From: Toxoplasma gondii ME49
Taxonomy: Eukaryota; Apicomplexa; Conoidasida; Eucoccidiorida; Sarcocystidae
Reading direction: 5' to 3'
DNA length: 64,000 nt
Assembly (NCBI RefSeq): GCF_000006565.2
Contig: NC_031468.1
Span: 558,001 to 622,000, forward strand
Positions 1 through 13,500 of this stretch are shown here, one piece after another. A program made the translations under genes and the position numbers. The notes beneath the pieces are model-generated. The model saw nothing but the letters and a program-made list of their open reading frames with translations, did not search any database and was not told the DNA's origin. Positions within the stretch are counted from its first letter, which is position 1; each line of letters opens with the position of its first letter.

Positions 1-815
1 CATTGATAGAGACGTAGGGGTGAATAGGTAGATGAGTGTATAGATGGATAGACAGGTAGATACATTGATGGATAGATTTGTAGATACACAGGTGTAGACG
101 TGTATTTCAATACATACTTTTCTGTTTATACATATAAATAAATATAAATATATATAAATATATATATATATATATATGTATTTATGTCTACGTGTATGTG
201 TGTCAGTGGGTAGGTTGAGCTGGCGTGTGTCTGGATTGAGATTCTGTGGTTGCACTCAGCGGGCGTTTCGCTGCGTCTCTTTTCGTCTGGTTTGGTGCAT
301 GTCCTGCGTTGTTGTTCCTTCGGATGGGTCGCTCCGGCGTTTGTCGTGCTTTGCCTTAGCCGGTCTATTTGTGTGGCGGTTTGAGTCAAGGTTGATTGAT
401 TGAAACCCTTTTGTTCGTCTCCCCCTTGAGCGCTCTTCGCTCGCGCGTCTTGAGGTTCCTCAGACGTCTCGAGAGCACTGGTTATCACTGTCCATCTACA
501 CAGACAGAGAAGGGGAATGTCGAATGCATATCGCACCAGTCTTCACCTTCCCCTCGGGTCGCTGGACTTGCGTTCTCGTCTCTTCATGTCACTCTCCGAG
601 AGACGAGGTTTATTTCCTGTGGAGCGCGTTGTTGACATGCAGCTGAGCCGATTCGTGTCTCTGCATGCAGAACGCATCCTCCCCCTCTCCGCTCGTCGCG
701 CATATGTCGAAACCGCTTCAGTGGCTTGTGACAGTCCCGCGTCTGGCTCCTCTTCACTGGTCGTCTCCTCGTCTGTCACCTTCGTTTTCCGCTTCTTGCC
801 TCTCTCCTCGTTCAG
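1..815 (+). other. Intron of the ABC transporter gene, running in from the left edge
   Basis: This stretch begins with GATA/GATG-type simple repeat, has a TA microsatellite near 147-178, and ends in a pyrimidine-rich tract with an AG acceptor at 814-815. None of its reading frames resembles the P-loop, Q-loop or membrane helices that must precede the NBD1 signature motif found directly after it. I therefore read it as intron, with the exon encoding the NBD1 Walker A motif lying outside the window. Confidence 0.7.
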
Positions 816-3800
816 GTGGACAACGTACACGAGTCGGACTCGCTCGTGCTCTCTACGGCGCGGCCCTCGCAGCTTCCGCTTCTGCTGCATCTTCTTCGCT
901 CTCGTCGTCTTCTCCCTCTGCGGCTTCCGGGTCCTCTGTGGTTTCTTCTTCCTTCGTGTCTTCCCCTCCTTTGTGTCTGAAGTCCCGCGCCTCGGGGGGA
1001 TTTGGAGGCAGAGCCCAGGGCGCAAGCGACCTGTCTGTCAAGCGTCTGCAGGTCAGGAGATCGGCTGCAGGCGGTCGGCCTTTGCAACGCGCCCAGAGAC
1101 GAACGAAAGGGAAGGCAAAGCCAGCCTTTCTCTTTCTCATCGACGACCCGTTCAGTTCTCTCGATGCAGTGACTGCGACGTGGATTTGGAGGCATGTCTT
1201 TGCCGACGGAGGTACGTCGCGAGTCCAGGCTCAATCTCGATAAAACTGAGATGGAACCTTCCCTCTTCTCGTAGGCTTCATGGCTTTGCACGCGGTCCCC
1301 TCTTTGTTGTCTTCTCTCTGCGGCGTCGTGACACCGGAACCAGGCCCACACGAAAGGAAGCTTTCGCGTTCTGTTCAAAGCGGGTACCAGGCATCATCTT
1401 TGCGTTTCGCAAAAGGCCAGTTCTTCCGGGGTTTGAGTCTGCATGGTCGGTGCAGGCAACCGATATGCAAAAGCGATTCACACGACAGCGATCCACGTCT
1501 CCCTACCGATATCGATATCCCCGGATGGCATGCCATCTCCATATGGAGTTTGAGTTTCAATCTTTCGATCCACGCACCTGCTGTCGCCTCTCCATCTGAA
1601 TCGGACACAAACGCGTCTCATCGTTCTCCTCTCTCTTCCGGTTTCTTTCATCGCTTCTCTCGTTTTTCTCTTCGTTTCGCCGTTCTTCGCGCCAGTCCCG
1701 GTTTCGCCTCTCCGATTCCTCTCCCTGATCTCCACTTCGTCGTCTTTGCTCCTCCATCGTCTTCTCGAAAACGTCGAAGAAACGTCTTTCCTATGTGCTT
1801 ACACATGCCTTTCTTCCTCCTCTTGGATGCGCCCCTTCGCTTCTTCACCGCTTCGTTTTTCTCATCGTGCATCCCCTCTCGTTCCCTCCCGCGTCCCGTC
1901 GCATCCACCGTCTGGAGAGAATTGTTTTCACTTCGTAGGCATCTGGCAGCTCCCGTCTGTGGTCCAATGATGACGCATGCCGGCTTTTGCTTGTTTCGTT
2001 TCAGGCATTTTGTCGGGTCAATCTGTCGTGCTCGTCACGCATGCAGCGTTCCTCAACACAGTGCGTGATCCCCCCATCTCGTCGCTCTTGTACATGGAGG
2101 GCGGATACCTCGCGCCTCTGCTGTCTACCACTCGCGCGCCTTTCCTCCCTTCTTCCCTCTGCGCTACGCGAACTTCTCGCGACCCGCAGATGTCGGGAGG
2201 CTCTTCGCCTCGCTCGCTCTCTCCCTCGTTCTCTCCGTCCTCTCAAGAGGCGACGCGGAGTCGCGGCTTGCAGGCAAGCTCCGCCGGCGTAGAGAAGAAG
2301 CCTGCGCAGCCTGGAGAGGCTCGCCTTTGTTTGCAGAAGGACGCGAGCGAGGCCTGTGGGGGTTTCGCGCTTCCCGACTGGAGGGCGGGGACACCGGAGA
2401 AGGAGCGGGGCACAGGCGGTGGTCAGGTTTGTCGCGCTTGGAACGACGACTTGGACGGCAGCAGTGACGCGACGCCTGACTGTCGGAAAAAAGGATGTAA
2501 GATTCCAGAAAAAGACAAGCGAGATGAGGAAGAACAGAGAGACGACAGCCGTGTGAAGCAGCAGGTGCGTCGTGTCTTTGAAGCCCAAGACCCCAACACA
2601 AGTGAAGCAACAAAGTCGCTTCCAAGTCCGACCACGAAGACGGACGTTGACAACGCCCGCCAGTCGCGCCAGTCGTGCCAGTCGCCGCCGACGCGCTCCC
2701 CAACGTCCCTCGTCGTAGAGGCAAACATGCCTGATTCTTCGGACGCCTTCCTCCGCTGCAGACCCGTCGCGGCGGGAGGCACGTCGATGAAAACGACTCA
2801 GTCTCTGCCGTCTTCTTCTTCTCTTCAGCACGAGCTCTCCACAGCGGCTTCGGCGGTGGCCTGGCCCTGTGCCGAGGACTTCACAAGCACAAGCGAAGGC
2901 CGAAGCAGCTCCTACGGAAGCCTGGTGGCGAATCCCCCTGCCCGCGCTCCTGGCGGCGCGTCCGCGGAGACGCGTGGCGACGAGAGGGCGAGAGGCAGGA
3001 TTTTACTCCGGCTGAAAGAGTCGACAGAGCCGAGGGCCGAGGGAGATGTTAGCAGTTCGTGTGAGGTTTGTGGACAAGGCGAACAGGTGAAAACGCCGTT
3101 CTATCACAGGGAAAAGAGCGGAGCAGCTTTGGGGTACGCAGGCCGGACGGGTGTGACAGGGGGGAGGGTCGATGCCTGTCGGAGCGCAGGGCCGGGGGAC
3201 GAGAGACGACTGGCGCTTCAGAGCGAGTTGGAGAAAAGGCTCTCTGTGTCGGCTGTGTCTCTGGGAAGAGGCGGCGTGCCGAGGAACGGAGTCGAGACTC
3301 TAAGGGGAAAACCAAGTGGAAAAGAGAAGGAAAAATCCCGAGAAGGCGACGCGTTCGACCGAACCCTGTGGGGGGTGTACATCCGCGCCGCCGGTGCCCG
3401 CCGAGTCGTCGGCGTCCTCCTAGCGTGTATGGTAAGGCGACGCCGGGGAAGAGAGAAGAACGAAGAGGCCGGAAGCGAAGAAAGACGAGTGATGGCGAAA
3501 CAGCCCCAGGAACGGAAGGTCATAGAAGACACAGATCAACGAACTCTGGGGGCGAGGGAACGAAGGGGACGACTTGACAGAAGCCAGTCGAGAGCGATCT
3601 CGAGAGACAAAGCCGATCGGCAGGGAAAGAAGAGCAGACACATCGCAGCAGGGCTTCGCCAAAACAACGCGAGGTTGCAGATGCAAAGCAAAATATATTG
3701 CGTGCGTTTGTTGCCTTTTTTTCGCACTTGTTAGAAGGCTGCTCGTTCTGGCAAAGCGCTGGCGTATCGACCCCCAGGCCTCGCGAGCATGTGCACCTGC

Positions 3801-5203
3801 TCTTGCGCCTCACGTCGTCTTTTTCTCAATTTCCATATTCAAACCGCCCCGATCTTAGACGAGACCGCGTTTCACATAGCCCCAGCCATGCCAGCTGCGT
3901 ATTCGCTCGACCCTGGGGTCTCCTCTGCGTCTTGGCGCCGCCCCCTCCAGTCTTGTTTGCCTCCAAGTCTCGTCTGTCTTCTTGTTTCTCAGCTCCATGC
4001 GTACGGCAGTGCCTTCTGCGACTACTGGGTGAAGTGCTGGACGACGAATCGTCTCCCGTTCTTGTTGCCCCGTCCATGGGAGACTCTCTTCTCGTCGTTC
4101 GTCTCCTCGGCCTCGGTCGCGGAGCCAGGCAACTCCCTTCTGACGGCGTTGAGGTCGGCGCTGTGTGCGCTTCCATCTCTCGGCGTCTCCTCCGGCGCCT
4201 TCTCTTCCGGGGCCTGGAAGCCGGCCTGCGACTCGAGCGACTTCTCGGCCGAGGGCGGTCATACGTGGAAGGACGTCAGCTTTCTTTTCGTATACTTCGT
4301 TGTCGCGTGCGTCTCCATTCTCCTCTGCGTCTGCACAACGTTCGGCTACGTTCGATGCGGCCTGTCCGCGGCCCAGGCGCTCCACGAGCGAATGCTCGCA
4401 GCTCTCCTCAGGTACAGAAAACGGCTTGTGAAAAATGACGGTCTCTGACCTTCTGCAAAACACTACGTGGACACGGCGCAAACAAGAGAAGAAAGACGCA
4501 GTTGACACCCCGGCCCTGTACATCTACATATGTATATATATATATATATATACATGTATATATATATATGTATATATATATAAATATATATGTATGTATA
4601 TATATATGTATATATATATATATATATGTATGCATGTAGTACAGTGCCGTAGATGAATTTGCGCGCAATGACGTGTGGAGGTGGAACTGGTGTTGTACGG
4701 TCGCTCCTCTGGACAGGAACAACTTGTGGCTCTTTCGGTTCGTGTAAATGCTCCTGTCAATGCGTGAGCAAATTCGCCTACTACCCATACAGATATATTT
4801 ATATGTATATATATATATATATATATATGGATTTGATATATGGGCGGACAGAGGAAGGGTGGTACGAGCAGCGAGGGGAGATAGAGAAGGGGATCTGTGT
4901 GCCGAAGGAAGGAGACGAACGTTTCAAATGAATTCTTGAAAATATGTTTTTCTCCAGATCGGGGAGTTCCTGGGTTGAACGCACTCCGCTCGGACGCATC
5001 CTGAGTCGATGCAGCGACGACATTTTCAGCGTCGACGAACAAATTCCCTCGGCGCTGCACCTCTTCACCGTCATCGGAGGTATCTGCATGCGCCTAAAGC
5101 TAATGCGAGAACCTTTTCACTTCAACACCGAACTCCTGCAGCTGACGCAGATACGTAGACATGAACAAAGGTAGAGCTGTCAGTTTTCCTATTCAACACC
5201 ATA

Positions 5204-5237
<34 letters not shown>

Positions 5238-5359
5238 AGTACATAGGATTATACGCATTCGTATATGTATCCGAAGAAACACTCACCCTTCGGAGGCTAA
5301 CGCTCCCGCACGCATGCATACTATACATATATACAGGTATATTTAATTACATATAACCA

Positions 5360-5390
<31 letters not shown>

Positions 5391-8300
5391 TGAGTTCACG
5401 TTCTTTCTCGCGTTTTGTGTTTGTTTTTCTGCAGTGACATTGTCGGCGAAGTTGTTGATGTTGGCGTGGAACGCGCCTTCTCTCCTCGTCGTCCTGGTTC
5501 CTGTGGGTGTCTTTTTCTGGCGCACATCTGCGCGCTTCAGGGCCTCTGCGCGGTGAGCGAAGCTGCAGGAAAGACGAAACCGCGAAAGGCTTGTGACGCG
5601 TTCAAGAGAGCTGTGCGATGCCGTTGAATTTGCTGCAAGCGCCTGTCTTTCAGAAAAGGTCTTCTAATCCAGAAACGTCTCTGACGCAGCTCCTCTGGAG
5701 GAGGGTCGAAACGAACCGGAGACAAATAAATCTCGTTTCGCGAGGGGCGAGTTCACCAGCCTGCTCAATCGTCGTTGCTGTCTCTCCTTTCGAAATACAG
5801 CTGGTGTCCTTCTGCAGCTTCTCCGGGAGGGACGTCTCGCCTGGATGGCAGCTTTTCGCGTTTTCCAAACCATTTGCGAGTTTCCTCGGTTTTTCGATTG
5901 TTTTTGATTATCCAGACATTTGAAGCGCCTTGAAATGCTCACGCGGTCCCCGCTGCACGAACGGCTCACCGAGGCCTCCACCGGGGCCGCGACAATTCGC
6001 GCTTTCGGGTACTCCAGGAACATTCACAAACATGGTTTCCTGCCGGTGGTTTCTTCGAGTTCCCCTCGCGCTTCGTCCTTGCTTCCCCTTCACTTCTGCG
6101 TCTTTACTTTGTCTCTGCCTGGGTCGAGTCTTCAGTGTGTGTCTCCTCCATTCTTGCTTCTCCGTTTTTGCTGCGCGCCGTCTTCCTCTTTTCTTCTTCG
6201 CGTCTCTTCCCCGCCGTTGTCTTTGTTCCTCGCCGCCATTCGTTCTCGGTACCCTGGCGTGTATGTGCGGTTCCTTGTCAAGCCTGGACGTCCCTGGATC
6301 GCGTTGCTTCTCTCCGTCCAAGTTCCGTTCATTGCATGTGCCACTGCCTTCTCGTTTCTTCGCTCGCTCTTTGTCTCTCTCCTTTTCCCCGCTCCTTCTT
6401 TCTCCCTTTCCTTCTCTCTTTCTGTCTTTCTCTCTCCCTTTCTCTCCTTCTCTCTGACTTTCTCGCGCGTATTTCCTTCTCCTTACAGTCAGTGCGCTCC
6501 TCTGCCTGGAACAGTGGGTATGGGGCTCTCGTTTCCTCGTCGCACTCCCCTTCCATTTCCTTCCGGGCAATGCGTCGACGGACGTTGCTTCTGTGTTCTC
6601 TTTTTCCAGAGCAGAGAGACGCTTTTATGAAGCGTACGTAGACAAACTCGGCGAGCACCGGCGCACGGTGCAACGCAATCAGCTGGTGCATGCGTGGTTG
6701 TCGCTGCGACTGCAAGGCTCAGGTGCCATTGCACAAGGAGCCTTTCTGTTCATCGTTCTTTTTCCGGTGTTCCTCGTTCCCCACCGCCTCAGCTCGGTAG
6801 GTTGTACACCTTGAGGAGTGGAGAACGTAAAACTTGCAAACCGCTGCAGACCTCTCTGGCTGCTGGGGCCTTCTGGCGCTGGGCAGACCGCGGAGGCTGC
6901 GGCGTGAGTGCACCGAAGAGGAAAGGGAGAGGAAGCCAGTCGCGGCGGCGCAGGGAGCTGGGAGGTCGCGTCGGATGCAACGCGCCACGATGCTGTATCG
7001 AAGGCTTCTTTCGACGACTTAGAGGGGAGGTGCTGCGAGCAGGTTGACCGAAAGAAAGAGACGAAACGTCAGAGAACTCGAGAGGACGGGCAAGCCTTAG
7101 CTGCGCGTTGGGCGCGAGAAGAATACCCGGAAAAAGGCGAGGACTCGCCTGAACGATCTGACGGGACCGCGCCATCGAGAACAGAGAGGGAGAGAAGGAG
7201 ACGAACCGACATCGCGAGAAAGGCTGCGGGAGATGAGAGAGACGCGAGAGGAAGAGAAAGCCAGCGAGGCAGAGAAAGCGCACGAGAGAGAACAGAAACT
7301 ATAAAGACGCGATATGCATGCGCTGCGAGTTCCTCTTGATTCCTTTTTCTCCAGATGCAGGGCGAACTCGCTGCGGTCTTAGCCCTCGGCTTATACACGA
7401 CGATGCCCCTTGTCCGTCTGCTGACAGCTCTCATCACTTCGGCCATCCGAGCCGACATGCAGATGGTTGCTGTGGAGCGTCTGACCGAATATGCAAATGT
7501 AGGTATCTCTCGTCTGTTTGAGCGCACATCGAATGCTTCTTATCCATCTCCAGATCTGCGCTGGTCTGATAGAGCTGAATCCCCTCACGATCTCTCTACA
7601 CATTTCGAGCCTGTCGTCTGTCTGTCCGTTTGCCCACCGAGCGTTCTCAAATCGATGCTGCTCCATTTCAGCAGCATGGGATGCGCTACAGAAGCGTTGA
7701 CGACTCAGTGCTTCGTTTCGCACGGCATGACCGTGAACGCAGGCCATGAGCTTCCATTTCCCTGTCGCTGGCCTCGATGAAGTGACGAGGCCTTCCATGC
7801 TCCGTGGAATGGGGAGTCAGATCTGCATCTTCCTAGAGGGTCCACCGCGTTGTCCAAGAGTTCGAGGGCGTTCCCGCTTTCTGTTTTCTCTGGATTTCTT
7901 ATGCTTTTTGTGCTGCCCCATGTAGTGCCTTCAAATCTCAGACAAACTATGTTTCCTTCTTTTCGAACAGCACACGGGTGACGCGACGCTTCCCCTTCGG
8001 TCCTAGAAGAGAGCTTCGTCGCGTCCCCACCGCCTCGGTGTCTTCTGCTGTCTTCGCGTGTCTTCTTCCGCTTGTCGACCGTAGCTGCAGCAAATGCACC
8101 CTGCAGGCATAGCCTCTCTGCATGTTCGTCAGCAACTCCGCGAACCGTTTGAGTTTCTGAGACACTCAGAGAGCACGATGAAACGGTTTCTCGAACCAGG
8201 CGCTCCTTCGCGGTTCTCGAAGGAGCCAAGACAACACCTGGAAGGGAACCAGAAGCCACGGCAGCGGAACATGCAGACTTACTTTTCTCACTCACGCCTC

Positions 8301-9519
8301 TTTAACAGAACAAACTTGCCTTGCTGCAGTGGGCATGCTGTCACGAACGCATCCTTTGCCTGACGTTCGACGGCTTTCCTGCCAACTTGTTAACCTCATT
8401 TCACCCTCCGGAGGCCCGGGACAGATCCGAATCCAACGCCCGGATGATGTGGTGTGTCTGTCCAGTCTAACAAACGGAGCGTTCCGGTCCAGGCACTGCC
8501 AGCCGGTAACGAAGAACACCCGGAGTTGCTCGAATGTGCGAGCTCGATCGTTTTGAAGGCTACAGAAGCCTGCGTTGTTTCGTGGTCTCGTGCTTTAGCG
8601 TCGGCAAAAAAAGGTCTTGGCGTCTGCGGGGGAACAGTGAATCTTCAGTCTCGTCTGCCCCTCGAGGATTCGGAGGTCGCGAACGATTCTGGGAGCAGAG
8701 ACATCCTGTAATCTAGTGATGCATGTTTCTGCAGATTCCACCTGAGGACGATTCCTACGACCCCCTTTACTGTCGTCCAACCGCCTCAGCGCTTGAACAT
8801 TCGGGGGAGGCCTCATCAGGCTCCGCTCTTCGTCGGCCGCTCTCTGTCGCCAGCTGGGTCTCCCCTCAGTCGCCTTCGAGCCTGAAGAGTGGAGAAGATA
8901 CGCGATCTCCCGGAAAACCTAAACCGTCTGCAGGAGCCGCTGCATGCACTGAGACGGTGGCCGACGCACCGGGCTCTGCGCCAGTGGCTGTCGCGCCCAA
9001 GCCATCTGCCTTTCCTCTGTTCTTGCCCTTCCTCAGTCGCGAGGCCTCCTGCCCAGATCTCGTCTCTCTCGGAAAGAAGAAAGAATCCACCAATGCGTCG
9101 TCGCCCTCTGTCTCTTCTTCTTCCTCCGCTTCCAGTGCGCTGCATGGCTCGTCTTCGGCGCGCGCCTCGCATTCGCCTCTCTGCCGCTCCGAGCCTGAGA
9201 AGGCTGAGATGAGCGGCGCTTCCGCGCATGCAGGCGGAGTCCCCGAAGTCCCCCGCGAGCAACATTCGTGCGGTTCCGAGAACGCGACTGGGACGTTTTT
9301 CTCAGGGTCGGACTGCGCAGAAAATGTCTCTTCCCGAGCGCCTCCCGAGACGCACAAACGCGCGAAAGCAGTCCTGAAACAGCTCCGCTTCGACGTAGCG
9401 CTTCCTGCAGCCCCCCCCATCGCCTGGCCGACTGCTGGTCGAATCGACTTCGATGATGTCTGCGTCGAGTACGGGTGAGACCAAAACCGAGACACAGACC
9501 CACCATTTCCTCCACTTCT

Positions 9520-9551
<32 letters not shown>

Positions 9552-9934
9552 CCTCATTGCCCAGGTATTGTTATTGGTAGACATCTCGATGGCGTCGGGT
9601 GTCCTTCGATGCGTCTTACCATCTCTACCGGTTTATAACTCTGCGACAGGTCTCTGTCTCTGCGTTCGTATATATATATATATATATATATGTTTAACAA
9701 CAACACAGGAGATGCGCGGCAGAGACAGAATGTTCATAAACGTTTATGTATATCTACATATATGTTTGTATAAATGTAGAGTTTACTCCAGATATATCTG
9801 AGTGGAAGATGAGGTGTTGTACGGACGCGGGTCAAGTTCGGGGGACATGTTTCTCTCTAAATACCGACCTGCGGAATCGCCGTTCTGCCTCATACCATAG
9901 ACCACAAGTGTGCGATAAAAACTGATAAATGTAT

Positions 9935-9966
<32 letters not shown>

Positions 9967-10517
9967 TGCATATTTGTATATATATATATATATATACGTG
10001 TGGTAGCTGAGTATATTGGCTTCGTTTGTCTGCATAGAGTTGTGTTGGGTTGTCTGTCGTTTCCTTTGACAGCCACTGCGAACGTTTTGTTGCATGCGCA
10101 TGCATTCTGTTCAGGCCAGGACTGGCGCCCGCCTTGAGTCACGCCACTTTCACAATTTATCCAGGCGAGACAGTCGCCATGGTTGGCCGGTGAGGTCGCC
10201 CTCACAGTGCATCTACGTTTCTTCTCGTGTATAGTTATTCCTGTATGTCTACTTGTACTTTTGTGTATCTGCCTTCCTGCAAATCTCGATCTCTCTCTGT
10301 ATGGTGCTTCCATCGCTGTCCAGGAAGAAATATCTGTCTCGATCTCAGCGTCTCTGTATTTCGCTCTTTACGTGCACCTTTATATCTCCATCTCATACAA
10401 AGATTTTTCCTCACGATACATGATATACACATATATATATATATATATATATACTTATAGTATGCATTTATATATATATATATATATATATATTAGACAC
10501 CAGTACAGATCTATACC

Positions 10518-10553
<36 letters not shown>

Positions 10554-13500
10554 TATTTATCGATACGTTTTTTGGCAGACTGTCGCTTCTGGATGGAAGG
10601 CGTGATGAGTTGTCGGTGTTCAGGACTGGGGCAGGTAAGTCGTCTGTTTTGCTGGCCCTGACAAGAATGGTGAATTACACGGGCAGCATCAAGATCGATG
10701 GCGTCGATACGCGTCGCATGCCTCGCCATATTCTCCGGTCGCGCCTCGCCCTCGTCCCGCAGAATCCTGTCCTCTTCTCGGGATCTTTGCGAAGCAATTT
10801 GGACGCTGAGCGCCTTCGTACCAATGAGCAAATTCTCAATATCCTCGACCTCTGCAAACTCGGAAATGTCGTCCGAGCCCTCCCCGATGTACGTATATGC
10901 GAACCTCGAGACCTCATTAACCACGCGACGACGATCTGCAAATGCGTATATATTTATTATATTTATACATGTGTATGTCCGTCCTCCATAGAGATATTTG
11001 CATGCGAATAGGAAGACATCAAGAGATGAGTAGATAGACACATAAGCAGGATGGCAGTGCTCTATACGCAAATGTATACATATATATATATATATATATA
11101 TATATGGATACACCTAGGTGCAGAGAGATCTTGTTTGGAGAATTGTACATCTACCTGTTAGCAGGTGTATCAATACGCACATGTACGTATTTCTATGAAT
11201 GCATGCAGACAGGGGGCATCCGCGTGTATTTCTTTATGGCGCATGTGTCTCTGGATGGCTCTGAATTTCCAAGATGAATGCGTTTCGTTTCCTTTTTCGT
11301 TTTGTCTCCAGGGCTTAGACACGCGAATGTCTGCCGGCGGCGAATGCGCCAATGTCGAGTTTCACATCAAACGATCTCGACGCAGTGCTGCGAATACGCG
11401 TACGTCTCCCCAAACGTTCTTGTTTGTCTTTCGTCTTTCTCGCTCACGTTTCCATCTTCTCTTTTTTCTCCCTTTTCCTCTCTCTTGTTTTCCTCGTTGC
11501 ATGCAGTGGTCCTGCAGGAGAACCTAGAAGGTTATATCCTACAAAGCTACCGTTTGTTTTCTTCTCGCGTAGTCTTGCAGTGCGTCTCTGTCTGTTTTCC
11601 TCTCGCCACGGCGACCCAGCCTTCTGGTTGAGTCCCGCAGACCACGGTCGAAATGTAAACAGTCCGTTGTTTCGTCCTTCTCTTTCACGGTGTTGAGATG
11701 AGGGAGCGGGGGTGCGTCAAGCTGTAGCCGGGAAGTTAGCGTATATACCCGAGGACAAGCCTAGATGTACAGATGGACACAATTAATCTTTGTATGGTTC
11801 GGCCCTGCGTGACGCCTCAGTCTCAGTTGAAGCGTCCTTTGTTTACAGCTCGTGCCGTTACATTGAAGAGCCTACCGTTATATTCGATGATCTTTTCGCT
11901 TTCTCTCGCTGCTGTCTCTGTCTCTGTCTCTCTCTCTGTCTCACGCTCGGTGCTCGAGGGACACCGTGCCCATTTGATTTCCGATTGAGTGTGGCGTCGG
12001 TTTTTCTGCGACAGTGCAGATACACTTAGGCAGTAAAAAGCTAGTGTCTATGTTTCGAGATCTGTGTGCATAGAAGAGAGAAGAGAGTTGGTCGTTTTCC
12101 GGTGTCTGCATGCTTGCTTCAGTGCTTCGTTCTGTGCCTTCACGCGACAGAGAGCCTCGATCCTCGAGCACTCGGATCGCTTTCTGCGAAGACCAGCGTC
12201 TGGGTCCCCAATCGGCCTTTTCGTCTGCGTGGTGTTCGCCTTGAACGTTCTTGTCGATGTCTTTTCTCTTTTCAACTCCATCGTCCGCCATCTTCCTTCC
12301 TCTCTCAAGTGTCGTCTCCGTGGTTGCATCCGTCGCCTCACCTGCAGTTCTTCCTAGCGTTTTTCTCCTCCTGTCTGGCTCGTCAGGCTCACATCCGGTC
12401 TGTCTCCTCTCTGCCCTCTGTCTTCTCCGTCTGCTTCAGGACACCGTCGCCGGAGCGCGACTGCGGCGCCGTCTCCTCCTTCTTCCTCAGATGCTCACGA
12501 AGCTCCGCGTTGGCTTCCGAAGCCTTCCTGTCACTCTTCCCCGTCTCCGCCTTCCGGTTCGGCGCCCTGCGAAGGAGAACGAGAAGGTCGAGAGGCGGCG
12601 GAAGGACCGACGGCTCGAGGGACCCGACTCAGCGGGAAGCGACGCGACGCCGACGACGAGAGACACCCTGGACGAGTCCACAGTCGCGAGAGGCCGAAGG
12701 AAGCAGGAGAAAGCCAAGCAGGCAGAAAAAACGAGATCCGCCACGAAATGAGGAACGAAATGAGAAGTGCAAAGAGAACGGAGACAAGACGAGAGCGAGA
12801 CAACGAAAAGAGCGTATTGCCGGGAAGCATTCGTTTGTCTCCGGGGCAGCAGCAGCTCCTCTGCTTTTGTCGCGCTCTGCTGCAAGGTGCTCCTATCATG
12901 TGTCTGGACGAAGTGAACAGTCGCGTCGATTCAGGAGTCGAAGAAGATATTTTTTCGAACGCTTTGCGCACCAAACTCAGGTGAGGGAAACTCTTGATGT
13001 GAAGGGAGAGAAACGCGTCTTTCCATCCAGATGAATCCATGTGTCTCGCAGCCTGACTCCCGGGGCGCAGACCAAAGAAGGTCGGCTGTGGCGGAAGCAA
13101 CGGGGGTCCGTGTGCCTCTCCGGTGCGTTAACGCGTTGCTTCTGCGGCGTTCCGGAGTTCCACCAGTTCGGTAAATTTGGCTGTGGCTCTTTTTTGTTTT
13201 CTCGATCTCGTTGCCCCCTTCGCCACTGCGAAAAGCAGAGCCTCCAGACGCGCGGGTGGGGGTAGGACGGCGACTGCGTTCCTGCGAAAACAGAGTGGGA
13301 TAGAGCAGCTTCTCCCCGAGGTCGATGGACTCCCTCTTTTTTGCCTCTGCGGAAGAGACGCACTGGATGGAAAGGGGAACAGGGAAGGAAGACAAACAAG
13401 CGATTAGGACGCAGTGGACGCTGAACTGGAAAACGCAAGCTTCGCTCCCTGATGCACGTGAAGGAAGAAAGAGCTGGGGAACGAGAAAGCGACAGAACAC

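Noticed and set aside
517..1599. 360-codon open frame on the + strand at the left edge
   Set aside because: It overlaps the NBD1 exon in another frame and runs through its splice sites; the encoded peptide is Arg/Ser/Phe-rich with no motif.
5916..6480. Long pyrimidine-rich open frames (Ser/Phe/Leu) after the exon at 5916-6008
   Set aside because: These are readings of an intronic CT tract; the peptide continuing the transporter motif resumes at 6610.
12066..13034. 322-codon + strand frame
   Set aside because: It lies in the intron and alternative frame around the NBD2 signature exon; the frame carrying LSPGQ and the Walker B motif is the one supported.
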